Source of the DNA: Corynebacterium suicordis DSM 45110
GTDB taxonomy: Bacteria; Actinomycetota; Actinomycetes; Mycobacteriales; Mycobacteriaceae
Length of the DNA stretch: 64,000 nucleotides
Assembly: GCF_015351405.1 (NCBI RefSeq)
Contig: NZ_JADKMY010000001.1
Coordinates: forward strand, 1,116,001 to 1,180,000
Reading direction: 5' to 3'
The notes beneath the pieces are model-generated. The model ran no database searches. It was not told the DNA's origin and saw only the letters and a list, made by a program, of their open reading frames with translations. The translations under genes were made by a program, and so were the position numbers. Positions 1 to 8,676 of this stretch are shown one piece after another; position 1 is the stretch's first letter, and the number at the start of each line of letters is the position of its first letter.

Positions 1-2815
1 CAAAGTCCGTGGCCGGCACAACCGTGTGGCGTAGCGGCTTTGGCAGAGTCTTGATCAGTGCGATGCATAGCTCGTGGCGCAGCCCGCTGACCAGCCATCG
101 CGTGGCCTCGCCGTTGACTGTTGCCAACAGCGGTAGGGGAACGCGCATGGTGATGCCGTCTCGCGGATCACCCGGCTGGAACACGTATTCCAGTTCGAAC
201 TCCAAAGATCCCTGCTGCCACACATCGGGGAACTCATTGGCGGCAGTGGCTCCCTCTGCCGAGTCGATCAAGGCCTCGGGCGAGAACGTCAGCAGTTCCG
301 CATCCTTGTGACGCGCCTTCTTCCACCAAGAGTCGAAGTGGCGCGCAGACGTGACATTGTCCGGAATCCGAGAATCGTAGAAGCGGAACAGGGTTTCGTC
401 GTCCACGATGATGTCGCGACGCCGCGCCTTTTCCTCCAGCTGCCCAGCCTCTTCCAACATCTCCTGATTCCGATGGAAGAACGCGTGCTTGGTCGTCCAA
501 TCTCCCTCCACCAAGGCGTGCCGAATAAACAGCTCACGGGCCAGAGGCTTATCCGTGTTACCCAGCTGCACCGTGCGGTCCGCCACTAGCGGAAGCCCTA
601 ACATCAGCACCTTTTCATGCACCATTGCCGCGCCCCGAGAGCTGGACCAATGTGGTTCAGAGTGCACGGTCTTGGTCATGTGTGGGGCGATACTCTCCAC
701 CCACTGCGGGTCAATCGGCCCGATGGTGCGCGCGAAGATTTGCGAAGTCTCCACCAGCTCTGCGGCCATGATCCACTGCGGCGGCTTCTTGGAGAGCTGC
801 GAGCTCGGGTGCACCACGAAGTGGGAATTGCGCGCCCCAGTGAACTGCTTGGAGTTGCCCTCTCGCATACCGATATTGGTGAGCAGACCCGTGAGCACCG
901 ATTTGTGCACCGCCTCTTCCTGGATGTTCTCCTCGGAAAACTCCAGGTCACGCACGTGCTGCAGATTCGGGATAGTCCACGAGAGATCCTGGATCACCGT
1001 CAGCAGCTGACGCACCAGATCCATCCACTCCCGCGAGCGCATGTAGTGGATGAACTCACTCTGGCACAGCTTGCGGAACTGATTGCCACTGAGCTCACGC
1101 CTTTGTTCCTGCAGGTAGTTCCACAGCTTCAGCACGCTGATGAAATCAGAATCCGCCGCAAACCTGGCGTGGAGCTGATCCGCCTTGCCCTGGTGCTCCA
1201 GCGGACGCTCGCGCACATCCTGAATGCTGAGCGAGGCCACAATCACCGCCACCTGCTCCAACACATTGTTGTGATGTGCTGCCTCCAGCATCCTGGCCAA
1301 CCGCGGATCGGTGGGGATACGCGCCATGTCCCGGCCCGTGTTCGTGAGCTCCTGCGGTGCGGGGTCGTTCTTCTTTTCTTTCGACGCCACCCTCAACGCC
1401 CCAAGCTCATGCAATAGGGCGATGCCGTCACGGACGGACTTCTTGTCCGGAGCCTGGAGGAAGGGGAATTGATCGATATCGCCCAATCCCAGGGCAGTCA
1501 TCGAGAGAATCACGCTGGCCAAGTGCGTGCGCAGAATTTCGGGATCGGTGAACTCTAGCCGAGCTTCAAAGTTCTCTTCGGAGTACAGGCGGATGGCGAT
1601 GCCATCCGCGGTACGGCCACAACGTCCCGAGCGCTGGGTAGCACTGGCCTGGCTGATCTCCTCCACGGGCAACCGCTGCACCTTCGTGCGGTGGGAGTAG
1701 CGAGAAATACGCGCGTATCCGGTATCCACCACATAGTGAATGCCGGGGACGGTCAGCGAGGTTTCCGCAATGTTGGTGGCCAGCACGATGCGTCGGTTGC
1801 CACCGGGCGAGAAGACCCGGTGCTGCTCGGCATTGGAAAGCCGGCCAAACAGCGGCAGGATATCGATGTTCCCGCGCTTGCCGGGGAACGCCGCCTGCAG
1901 GGCATCGGCGGCATCGCGGATCTCTCGCTCGCCGGAGAAGAAACACAGGATATCGCCGGGACCGGTGCGGATGAGCTCCTGGCACGCCTGCACCAATCCA
2001 TCCAGAGGATCCACCTCGGATTCGATAACCTCACCCGTTTTCTCGTTGAGGTGCTCACGAACCAGGGGTCGATACCGTACCTCCACGGGATAGGTACGGC
2101 CAGAGACCTCGATGATGGGGGCGGGCTTTCCATCAGCATCGGAGAAGTGTTCCGCGAATGCCTCGGGGTTGATCGTTGCCGAGGTGATGATGAGCTTGAG
2201 ATCAGGGCGCTGTGGCAGCAGCTGCTTGAGGTAGCCCAACAGGAAGTCGATGTTCAGGCTGCGCTCGTGAGCCTCATCGATGATGAGCGTGTCATAATCG
2301 CGCAGCTTGCGATCGCGCTGAATCTCATTGAGCAGTACGCCGTCTGTCATTAGCTTGATGGCCGTGGCCGAGCTGATGTTGTCGTCAAAGCGGATCTTGT
2401 AACCCACCAGCGACTTGTTTTCTTCGCTGGATTCACTCAACTCGTAGGAAATTCGGTCGGCCACACTGCGGGCAGCGAGGCGCCGAGGTTGGGTGTGACC
2501 AATTACCTGACTGCGGCCGCGCCCCAGCTCCAAGCACATTTTCGGAATCTGGGTGGTCTTACCGGAACCCGTTTCGCCAGCGATGATGACCACTTGGTTC
2601 TCGCTGATGGCCCGCATGATTTCTTCCCGGCGTTCGCTGACCGGCAGCTGCTCGGGGAAGTGGATGGGGCCGATGTGCCGCTCAATGCGCGGACGGTTGC
2701 GCTGCCCTTGGTGTGACGAGCGTGAAGAACGGCGGCGACGCTTCTTCCGGCCATGACTAGTCTGCTGGCGGGGGTGGCCGTCATGTGCTTGATCGCTGCT
2801 GCTGGGGGTACTCAC
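1..2815 (-). CDS. hrpA: ATP-dependent RNA helicase HrpA (DEAH box), C-terminus off the window
   Basis: About 938 N-terminal codons are visible of a protein family that is usually near 1,300 residues; the 3' end lies beyond base 1. The order is a short basic arginine/lysine-rich N-terminus (residues 22-43), Walker A GETGSGKT (80-87), DEAH (near 180), the SAT motif, a helicase C lobe with QRSGRCGR, and then the HA2/OB-type region and HrpA-specific C-terminal region. HrpA proteins are DEAH/RHA helicases that unwind RNA and act on mRNA or stalled ribosomes. The GTG at 2815 is the only start after the in-frame upstream stop. It has no Shine-Dalgarno, but TAGAAT ends 7 bases before it, so a leaderless message is likely. 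It is divergent from the ceramidase gene. Function is inferred from the family. Confidence 0.93.
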   Translation of the reverse strand, partial: MSTPSSSDQAHDGHPRQQTSHGRKKRRRRSSRSSHQGQRNRPRIERHIGPIHFPEQLPVSERREEIMRAISENQVVIIAGETGSGKTTQIPKMCLELGRGRSQVIGHTQPRRLAARSVADRISYELSESSEENKSLVGYKIRFDDNISSATAIKLMTDGVLLNEIQRDRKLRDYDTLIIDEAHERSLNIDFLLGYLKQLLPQRPDLKLIITSATINPEAFAEHFSDADGKPAPIIEVSGRTYPVEVRYRPLVREHLNEKTGEVIESEVDPLDGLVQACQELIRTGPGDILCFFSGEREIRDAADALQAAFPGKRGNIDILPLFGRLSNAEQHRVFSPGGNRRIVLATNIAETSLTVPGIHYVVDTGYARISRYSHRTKVQRLPVEEISQASATQRSGRCGRTADGIAIRLYSEENFEARLEFTDPEILRTHLASVILSMTALGLGDIDQFPFLQAPDKKSVRDGIALLHELGALRVASKEKKNDPAPQELTNTGRDMARIPTDPRLARMLEAAHHNNVLEQVAVIVASLSIQDVRERPLEHQGKADQLHARFAADSDFISVLKLWNYLQEQRRELSGNQFRKLCQSEFIHYMRSREWMDLVRQLLTVIQDLSWTIPNLQHVRDLEFSEENIQEEAVHKSVLTGLLTNIGMREGNSKQFTGARNSHFVVHPSSQLSKKPPQWIMAAELVETSQIFARTIGPIDPQWVESIAPHMTKTVHSEPHWSSSRGAAMVHEKVLMLGLPLVADRTVQLGNTDKPLARELFIRHALVEGDWTTKHAFFHRNQEMLEEAGQLEEKARRRDIIVDDETLFRFYDSRIPDNVTSARHFDSWWKKARHKDAELLTFSPEALIDSAEGATAANEFPDVWQQGSLEFELEYVFQPGDPRDGITMRVPLPLLATVNGEATRWLVSGLRHELCIALIKTLPKPLRHTVVPATDF

Positions 2816-2822
2816 TGTGGCA

Positions 2823-2828
2823 ATTCTA
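2823..2828 (-). promoter_or_regulatory. -10 element for leaderless hrpA
   Basis: TAGAAT on the minus strand, 7 bases upstream of the GTG start. This puts the expected transcription start on or next to the start codon. No clear -35 was identified. Confidence 0.5.
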
Positions 2829-2921
2829 ACAAGTGGGCAGCGCAGTTCTTCATTCTGCCTGGCGAGCTATTTGCACCGGTATATTATTTCCCCAGCAATA
2901 TAGTTCACAAGAAGAAAGCAA

Positions 2922-5018
2922 GTGACCGACGTGGCCATGCCCGCTGCACGTACAACCGCACACTCATTCACGGAGGTGGCCGCTCCACCAAGTACCTCAT
3001 TCAACTCTGCTTTCTCCAGAAGAACCTTCTTCGCGGGCCTGGCTGCCATTGGTGGCGGCGTGCTGTGGAGCTCCCTGGGAACCGGGCAAGCCGCAGCCGA
3101 TCCTCAAGGATCTTTGCAGGTGGGCAGGGGCATGGCGGACATGACGGGCGAGCCGTGGGGCGCGGGAATGAACGGTTACGCCGTGCTGGAGCAGTCATCA
3201 ATTGGCCTGCAGCGCAGGCAGTACGCCCGCGCCTTCATTTTCGTGGACCCGGAATCAGGACAGCGCGTGGTGCACTGCACGGCTGATCTCGGCTTGATGT
3301 TCCAATCCATTCATTTGGAAGTGCTGCGTCGTCTCCAAGGAAAATTCGGGGAACACTACGGCCAGCACAATGTGCTGCTGCACGCGCAACACACCCACAT
3401 TGCACCGGGCGGGACGTCTGCACACCTAATGGTGGATCTCACTGCCGGCGGATTCCGGCCGGTCACGTTTGAAGCGAATGTGGCAGGAATCGTGGAGGCA
3501 ATTTCCCGGGCACATGAGGATATCCAGCCTTCGGACATCACCTTGACTCGGGCTGAGGTGCACAATGCCAGCGCGAACCGCTCCAAGCAGGCGTTTGATA
3601 AGAACCCGCAAGCCGATAAGGATCACTTCCCGAACGGCATTGATCCCGCCGCCACCACGCTGCACATCCACCGCGGGGATACTTCGGTGGGCTTTATCAA
3701 CTGGTTCGCCGTGCACCCCACGAGCAACGGCCATACCTATCGACATGTGGGAACGGACAACAAGGGTTATGCCGCCTGGGCCACGGAAGAAGCCATGGGC
3801 GTGGATCACCAACACCCGGAAAACGCACCATTTGTGGCCGCGTTCGCGAACTCCTCGCCGGGAGATATCACCCCGAACCTGGGATTGACCCCGGATAGCG
3901 GCCCGGGAGTCAATTCCCAGGATTCCGCGCGGATCATCGGCGAAAGGCTCATGGGCGGCATCGCGGATGCTACCGAAGTCAGTGGTGTGAGCGGGAGCGG
4001 GATCAGCGGCATCTACCGTTGGGCGGATATTTCTGCGCAAGAGGTGGCGGGGAAGTGGACGGTCGATGGCAAGCCCGGCAAGACCAGCCCGGCCATCCTC
4101 GGAGCGAGCTTCGCGGCCTCTTCTCAGGAAGACGGTGGCGGCGAGCCCCTGCTGGGATTCAATGAGGGCGAGCGCGGCGGCACGCCATGGGTCAAGCAGG
4201 TGGGCAACGTGGTGATCCCGAAGGAAATGCATGACATCCACGATCCCAAGGAGATGCTGCTGCCCGTGGGATTTATCCCCGGCATGCTCCAGCAGGTGTT
4301 CCCGTTCTACATCCACCGCATCGGCGGCCTGGTGCTCATTTCCCATGGTTTTGAGGCGACCATCGTTTCGGGGTTGCGCTTGCGGCGCGCGGTGGCAGAA
4401 GCGCTGGATGTCCCACTGGATTCCGTGGTCTCCCAGGGTTATGTGAATGGCTATGGACATTACGTGACCACCCCGGAGGAGTATTCCACGCAGAACTACG
4501 AGGGTGGTGCTACCGCGTTTGGGCGGAACCAACTTCCGGCCATGCAGCAGATCTTCTCTGAGCTGGCAGTGGCGATGAAACAGGGCAAGCCGGTGAACGC
4601 GGGTGGCCCTGCGGGCGACCTCACTGGTTTGATCCCAGCCGCTCCGGGCTCCAACCCGTTGGTGGATATCGCGCCTTTCGGAAAGCGATTTGGCGACGTG
4701 CTCCAGGCCCCAGGGCGCGTGACTCGCGGCGAGAACGCCACGTTGAAGCTGGTGGGAGCCAATCCCAACAACAACCTGCGGCACGGGGAGGGTTACTTGA
4801 GTATTACCGACGCCAACGGTGAGGTCATCGGCAATGATTCCAGTGAATCTACATTGATCACGTTCCAGAACTCCTGGGGCACCACCACCGTGATCGTGTC
4901 GTGGAGCACCCGGGATGTACAGCCAGGGGAGTACACCATCGAATTCCGGGGAGATTCCAAAGCCCTGGGCGGGGAACTCACTCCGTTCAGCACGCGCGCG
5001 ACCGTCACGGTGGTGTAG
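2922..5018 (+). CDS. Neutral/alkaline ceramidase, Tat-exported
   Basis: A 698-residue protein of the neutral ceramidase family, which hydrolyses the amide bond of ceramide to sphingosine and fatty acid. A twin-arginine signal (SRRTFF, residues 32-37, then a hydrophobic stretch and an AAAD cleavage region near 57-60) indicates export of a folded protein. Zinc-site histidines are visible in HAQHTH (154-159) and in NWFAVHP. The family motif GDVSPN is present as GDITPN (314-319), so the position of the catalytic serine is Thr317. The C-terminal part resembles the family's beta-sandwich domain. The GTG at 2922 was chosen because GAAGAAAG precedes it. It lies between hrpA and oxyR and is followed by a small tandem repeat. 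Substrate could be host sphingolipid; that is inference. Confidence 0.88.
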   Translation: MTDVAMPAARTTAHSFTEVAAPPSTSFNSAFSRRTFFAGLAAIGGGVLWSSLGTGQAAADPQGSLQVGRGMADMTGEPWGAGMNGYAVLEQSSIGLQRRQYARAFIFVDPESGQRVVHCTADLGLMFQSIHLEVLRRLQGKFGEHYGQHNVLLHAQHTHIAPGGTSAHLMVDLTAGGFRPVTFEANVAGIVEAISRAHEDIQPSDITLTRAEVHNASANRSKQAFDKNPQADKDHFPNGIDPAATTLHIHRGDTSVGFINWFAVHPTSNGHTYRHVGTDNKGYAAWATEEAMGVDHQHPENAPFVAAFANSSPGDITPNLGLTPDSGPGVNSQDSARIIGERLMGGIADATEVSGVSGSGISGIYRWADISAQEVAGKWTVDGKPGKTSPAILGASFAASSQEDGGGEPLLGFNEGERGGTPWVKQVGNVVIPKEMHDIHDPKEMLLPVGFIPGMLQQVFPFYIHRIGGLVLISHGFEATIVSGLRLRRAVAEALDVPLDSVVSQGYVNGYGHYVTTPEEYSTQNYEGGATAFGRNQLPAMQQIFSELAVAMKQGKPVNAGGPAGDLTGLIPAAPGSNPLVDIAPFGKRFGDVLQAPGRVTRGENATLKLVGANPNNNLRHGEGYLSITDANGEVIGNDSSESTLITFQNSWGTTTVIVSWSTRDVQPGEYTIEFRGDSKALGGELTPFSTRATVTVV

Positions 5019-5022
5019 TCGC

Positions 5023-5094
5023 GCTGGGCGCGTGGCGCACCCTGGGCGCATGGCGCACCCTGAACGCATGGCGCACCGTGAACGCTCGGTGCGC
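5023..5094. repeat. Four-copy 18-bp imperfect tandem repeat
   Basis: Units begin at 5023, 5041, 5059 and 5077 with the form cctgaacgcatggcgcac. Copies 2 and 3 differ at two positions, copy 1 at a few more, and copy 4 is the most diverged. The array starts 4 bases after the ceramidase stop and ends just before the oxyR control region. No function is known to me. Confidence 0.8.
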
Positions 5095-5099
5095 TCCTC

Positions 5100-5130
5100 T
5101 TGCAAGCTGCACTCTTATGTAGGCTTGCAA
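5100..5130 (+). promoter_or_regulatory. Inverted repeat over the oxyR promoter and start
   Basis: Perfect 8-base arms TTGCAAGC (5100-5107) and GCTTGCAA (5123-5130) flank 15 bases. The right arm overlaps TAGGCT (5120-5125), a -10-like hexamer 6 bases before the GTG of oxyR. A LysR-type autoregulatory operator is the simplest reading; OxyR proteins commonly repress their own gene. Confidence 0.5.
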
Positions 5131-5131
5131 C

Positions 5132-6100
5132 GTGGTTCACAAGGAATATCGACCGACAATGGCTCAGCTCAGGACTTTCGCAACGATTGCGGAGTTCGGT
5201 CATTTCGGCACAGCTGCCACGCACCTGGGAATCTCCCAGCCCTCACTTTCCCAAGCTCTCGCTGCACTTGAAGCGGGCCTGGGGGTGCAGTTGATCGAAC
5301 GCTCCACGCGCAAGGTCATCGTCACTCCAATTGGCTGGGCGCTATTGCCCTTTGCTCAAGCCACGCTGGAAAGTTTGGATGCATTCGTCAACCATGCACG
5401 CGGAGTGAAAGGCGGCCTGGTGGGCTCCCTGACGATGGGTCTCATCCCCACCATCGCTCCGTACATCCTGGCGGATTTCCTCAAGATTGCCCCGGAGCGC
5501 GCCTCCGAACTGTTCCCCCACATCGTGGAGGATAAGACCCCGGATCTAGTGGAGGGGTTGAAGAGCGGAAACCTGGAAGTTGCGGTGGTTGGTGGCCTCT
5601 TGGACAGGGAAAACTTCTACAGTATTCCGCTGTTCACCGAAGAGTTTGTCCTGGTCGTGCCCGAGCATTCCCCTCTGGCTGGCAGGGACGACCTGGTGTT
5701 GGCGGATCTGCACGAGCTGAACATCATGCTCTTGGATGATGGGCACTGCCTGACCGAGAAAGTGGTGGAACTGTGCCGGATCGCGGATATCAAGAAAGAT
5801 CAGCGGCAATCCATCACCCGAGCTGCCAGTCTCACCACGGTGATGCAGCTGGTGTCCGCGGGAATGGGTTCCACCTTGGTTCCCATGAGCGCGGTAGCAG
5901 TGGAATGCACGCGCCCGGGTCTGGCCTTTGGCACCTTTGCCAATGGCTTGGAGAAGGCCAGCAGGTCGCTGGTGCTGGCTTATCGTTCCAGCACCACGCG
6001 CAGCGGAGATTACGTGGAGCTGGGGGATATCCTCTCGGGGGCTATCGAAGCTGCGGATAACCGCAGCCGGGAGTTCCTTGCGCAGCACCGCGCTGGCTAG
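5132..6100 (+). CDS. oxyR: Hydrogen peroxide sensor OxyR, LysR family
   Basis: A 322-residue LysR-type regulator with a winged helix-turn-helix at residues 8-65 (HFGTAATHLGISQPSLSQAL) and a substrate-binding-like domain. The two redox cysteines of OxyR are present at residues 206 (GHC) and 215, nine apart as in E. coli C199/C208. Peroxide oxidises them to a disulphide that changes DNA binding, controlling catalase and related genes. The GTG at 5132 was chosen because the N-terminal KEYRPT..AQLRTF matches corynebacterial OxyR as I know it. An ATG at 5159 would remove this conserved start. The stop is 2 bases from that of the convergent helicase gene, with no terminator between them. Confidence 0.93.
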   Translation: MVHKEYRPTMAQLRTFATIAEFGHFGTAATHLGISQPSLSQALAALEAGLGVQLIERSTRKVIVTPIGWALLPFAQATLESLDAFVNHARGVKGGLVGSLTMGLIPTIAPYILADFLKIAPERASELFPHIVEDKTPDLVEGLKSGNLEVAVVGGLLDRENFYSIPLFTEEFVLVVPEHSPLAGRDDLVLADLHELNIMLLDDGHCLTEKVVELCRIADIKKDQRQSITRAASLTTVMQLVSAGMGSTLVPMSAVAVECTRPGLAFGTFANGLEKASRSLVLAYRSSTTRSGDYVELGDILSGAIEAADNRSREFLAQHRAG

Positions 6101-6102
6101 TT

Positions 6103-8673
6103 TTAGCCTTCCACCACGCGGAGCGCGCGCAACCGCACCTCGCCGTATTCATTGGATTGCGCCAAATCAACCTCACCGGTGAACGCCCATCCGTGATCCT
6201 TCTCCGGATCATCCAAGGTTTGGCGCACAAGCCAAATTCCCTGCTCCGGGCCGTCGAATCCCATGTTTTCCTGAATGTGGATCATGTCACCGGATCGAGC
6301 ATCCATGTCCACACCCAGGTCGGCGTATTCGTCGAAATAATCGTCCATTGCCTGCGGCCAGTTTGGTGGGTCGTCCAAGTACTCATCCAGGGTCGCCAAT
6401 TGGGTTTCGCGCTCGAATGCGAACAGTTCCACGTGCCGGAAGAAGAGGTTGCGCACCATGGTGCGCAGTGCACGGGGATTGGAGGTGAGCAGGGAAGCAT
6501 CCTCGATGCCGAAGGCCAGCTCCTGAACCTGTTCCTCGGTGAGGGGAGTCTCGTCATCGCCCATGGTCGCCCACTCATCAAGCAGAGAGGAGTCCACTTG
6601 GCGGATGACTTCTCCCAGCCATTCCAGGATTTCCTCCAACTGCTCCGTGCGGTGCCCCGCGGGAACTGAATGACTCAAGGTCTTCCATGCATCCGTGAGA
6701 TAACGCAGGAAAACGCCTTCGGAGCGTGCCAACCCATATGTGGCGATGAAATCCGAGAACGTCATCGCCTTTTCGATCATCTCACGGACGATAGATTTAG
6801 GGCTGATATCGAAATCCTTCGCCCACGGGTTTCCCTCACAGAACAGCTCGAACGCATCATCCAGCTGATCCGCCAATGGCTTGGGCCAGGTGACATCCTC
6901 GATGATTGCCATGCGCTCGGTGTAGTCCACGCCCTCTGCCTTGAGAGCGGCGATTTCTTCGGAGCGTGCCGCTTTTTGCTGAGCAATGAGGATCTGCCGC
7001 GGGTCATCCAGCACCGCTTCAAAAGTGCTGATGATATCCAGCGTGTAGGTGTCAGATTCCGGATCCAGCAGGTCAAGTGCTGCGAAGGCGAAAGGGGAGA
7101 GCGGCTGGTTCAACGCGAAATCGCGTGGCATATCTTCGGTGAGCCGGGCATTCTTTCCGCTCTTAGTGCGGGGATCATCGTATTCCTCCACCACGCCCGC
7201 CCTGAGCAATCCGCGGTAGAGCTCAATGACATTGCGGATTGAGGCGTTTTGCTTGCTGCGCGAGTCATGGTTGCCGCGGATCAGGTGCTTCAACGCCCCA
7301 TAGGTCCACTCTTCGCGGGCAATGACATTGAGCAGCAGAGAGTTGCTCACCTGGAATTGGCTGACCAGCTCTTCTGGCTCAGCGGTGGTGAGCCGTGCAA
7401 ATGTCTTCTCAGACCAGGTGGCGCGGCCTTCCGGGGCGGCCTTCTTGCGCATCTTCTTGAGCTTGGCGGGATCAGAACCCGCGCGTTCCCGGAGGCGGAA
7501 GTTCTCAATTTCGTGCTCCGGCGCCTCCACCACCACGGTGCCCTCGGTGTCATATCCCGCGCGTCCCGCGCGACCCGCGATCTGGTGGAACTCTCGAGAC
7601 TTCAAAATGCGGTGGCGGATGCCGTCATACTTGGCCAGCTCGGTGAACACCACGGTGCGGATGGGAACGTTGATGCCCACGCCCAATGTGTCCGTGCCAC
7701 AGATGATGCGCAGCAATCCTTGCTGGGAGAGCTGCTCCACCAGGCGGCGATACTTCGGGAGCATGCCCGCGTGGTGAATTCCGATGCCCTGCCGCAACAG
7801 GCGGGAGAGCACCTTGCCGAAGGCAGAGCTGAAACGAAAAGTACCGATGGCTTCTGCAATGAGTTTCTTGCGTTCGGCATCCACCACAGAAAGGCTTGTG
7901 AGAGCTTGGGCGCGCTCCGCGGCTTCACGCTGAGTGAAGTGAACCACGTAGATGGGGGATTTCCCCTCCGCCAAGAGATTCTCGATGGTCTCGTGGACTG
8001 GGGTGTAAACGTAATGAAAATCCAGCGGAACTGGCCGGATGCTGCCGGTGACATAGGTGGTGGTGCGACCAGTGCGTTGCGAGAGATCCTCTTGCAGGGC
8101 CTCGGTATCACCCAGCGTCGCGCTCATCAAGAGGAACTGCGCTTTGGGCAGTTCCAGCAGTGGAACTTGCCATGCCCAGCCACGATCCGGCTCGGAGTAG
8201 TAGTGGAATTCATCCATAACCACTTGTTCGATCTGGGCATCGGCACCCTCGCGCAGGGCAATGTTGGCTACGATTTCGGCCGTGGCACAGATAATTGGGG
8301 CGCGTCCATTGACGGTCGCATCGCCGGTCATCATGCCGACGTTTTCCGGGCCGAAGGTTTGGCAGAGATCGAAGAACTTCTCACTCACCAGCGCTTTGAT
8401 GGGTGCGGTATAAAAACTGCGTTGCTTGCGCGCCAAAGCCACGAAGTGTGCGGCGATGGCCACCATGGACTTTCCCGAACCAGTGGGAGTGGCCAAGATG
8501 ACGTTATCTTCAGCAACCAGCGCGGTCGCTGCCTCCTCTTGAGCAGGGTAGAGGGTGATGCCACGATCCCTCGCCCAGCCAAGGAAAGATTCGAGAATGG
8601 CATCATCTACCAAGCTCTCGGGGACCTCATCGAGGTCCGGGAGCAATCGAGCGAGATCCGCAGCAACACCCAC
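6103..8673 (-). CDS. Ski2-like DExH helicase (DUF3516 type)
   Basis: An 856-residue superfamily 2 helicase. Walker A TPTGSGKS is at residues 62-69, followed by DEFH (motif II), LMSATLGD (motif III), CGTDTLGVGINVP and QIAGRAGRAGYDTEG (motifs V-VI). A long C-terminal region rich in charged residues matches the actinobacterial proteins annotated with DUF3516. Relatives in the Ski2/Mtr4/HelY group unwind RNA; the substrate here is unknown. The GTG at 8673 starts 3 bases after the stop of the PAC2-family gene, so the two are almost certainly co-transcribed and probably translationally coupled. Confidence 0.87.
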   Translation of the reverse strand: MGVAADLARLLPDLDEVPESLVDDAILESFLGWARDRGITLYPAQEEAATALVAEDNVILATPTGSGKSMVAIAAHFVALARKQRSFYTAPIKALVSEKFFDLCQTFGPENVGMMTGDATVNGRAPIICATAEIVANIALREGADAQIEQVVMDEFHYYSEPDRGWAWQVPLLELPKAQFLLMSATLGDTEALQEDLSQRTGRTTTYVTGSIRPVPLDFHYVYTPVHETIENLLAEGKSPIYVVHFTQREAAERAQALTSLSVVDAERKKLIAEAIGTFRFSSAFGKVLSRLLRQGIGIHHAGMLPKYRRLVEQLSQQGLLRIICGTDTLGVGINVPIRTVVFTELAKYDGIRHRILKSREFHQIAGRAGRAGYDTEGTVVVEAPEHEIENFRLRERAGSDPAKLKKMRKKAAPEGRATWSEKTFARLTTAEPEELVSQFQVSNSLLLNVIAREEWTYGALKHLIRGNHDSRSKQNASIRNVIELYRGLLRAGVVEEYDDPRTKSGKNARLTEDMPRDFALNQPLSPFAFAALDLLDPESDTYTLDIISTFEAVLDDPRQILIAQQKAARSEEIAALKAEGVDYTERMAIIEDVTWPKPLADQLDDAFELFCEGNPWAKDFDISPKSIVREMIEKAMTFSDFIATYGLARSEGVFLRYLTDAWKTLSHSVPAGHRTEQLEEILEWLGEVIRQVDSSLLDEWATMGDDETPLTEEQVQELAFGIEDASLLTSNPRALRTMVRNLFFRHVELFAFERETQLATLDEYLDDPPNWPQAMDDYFDEYADLGVDMDARSGDMIHIQENMGFDGPEQGIWLVRQTLDDPEKDHGWAFTGEVDLAQSNEYGEVRLRALRVVEG

Positions 8674-8676
8674 GGG

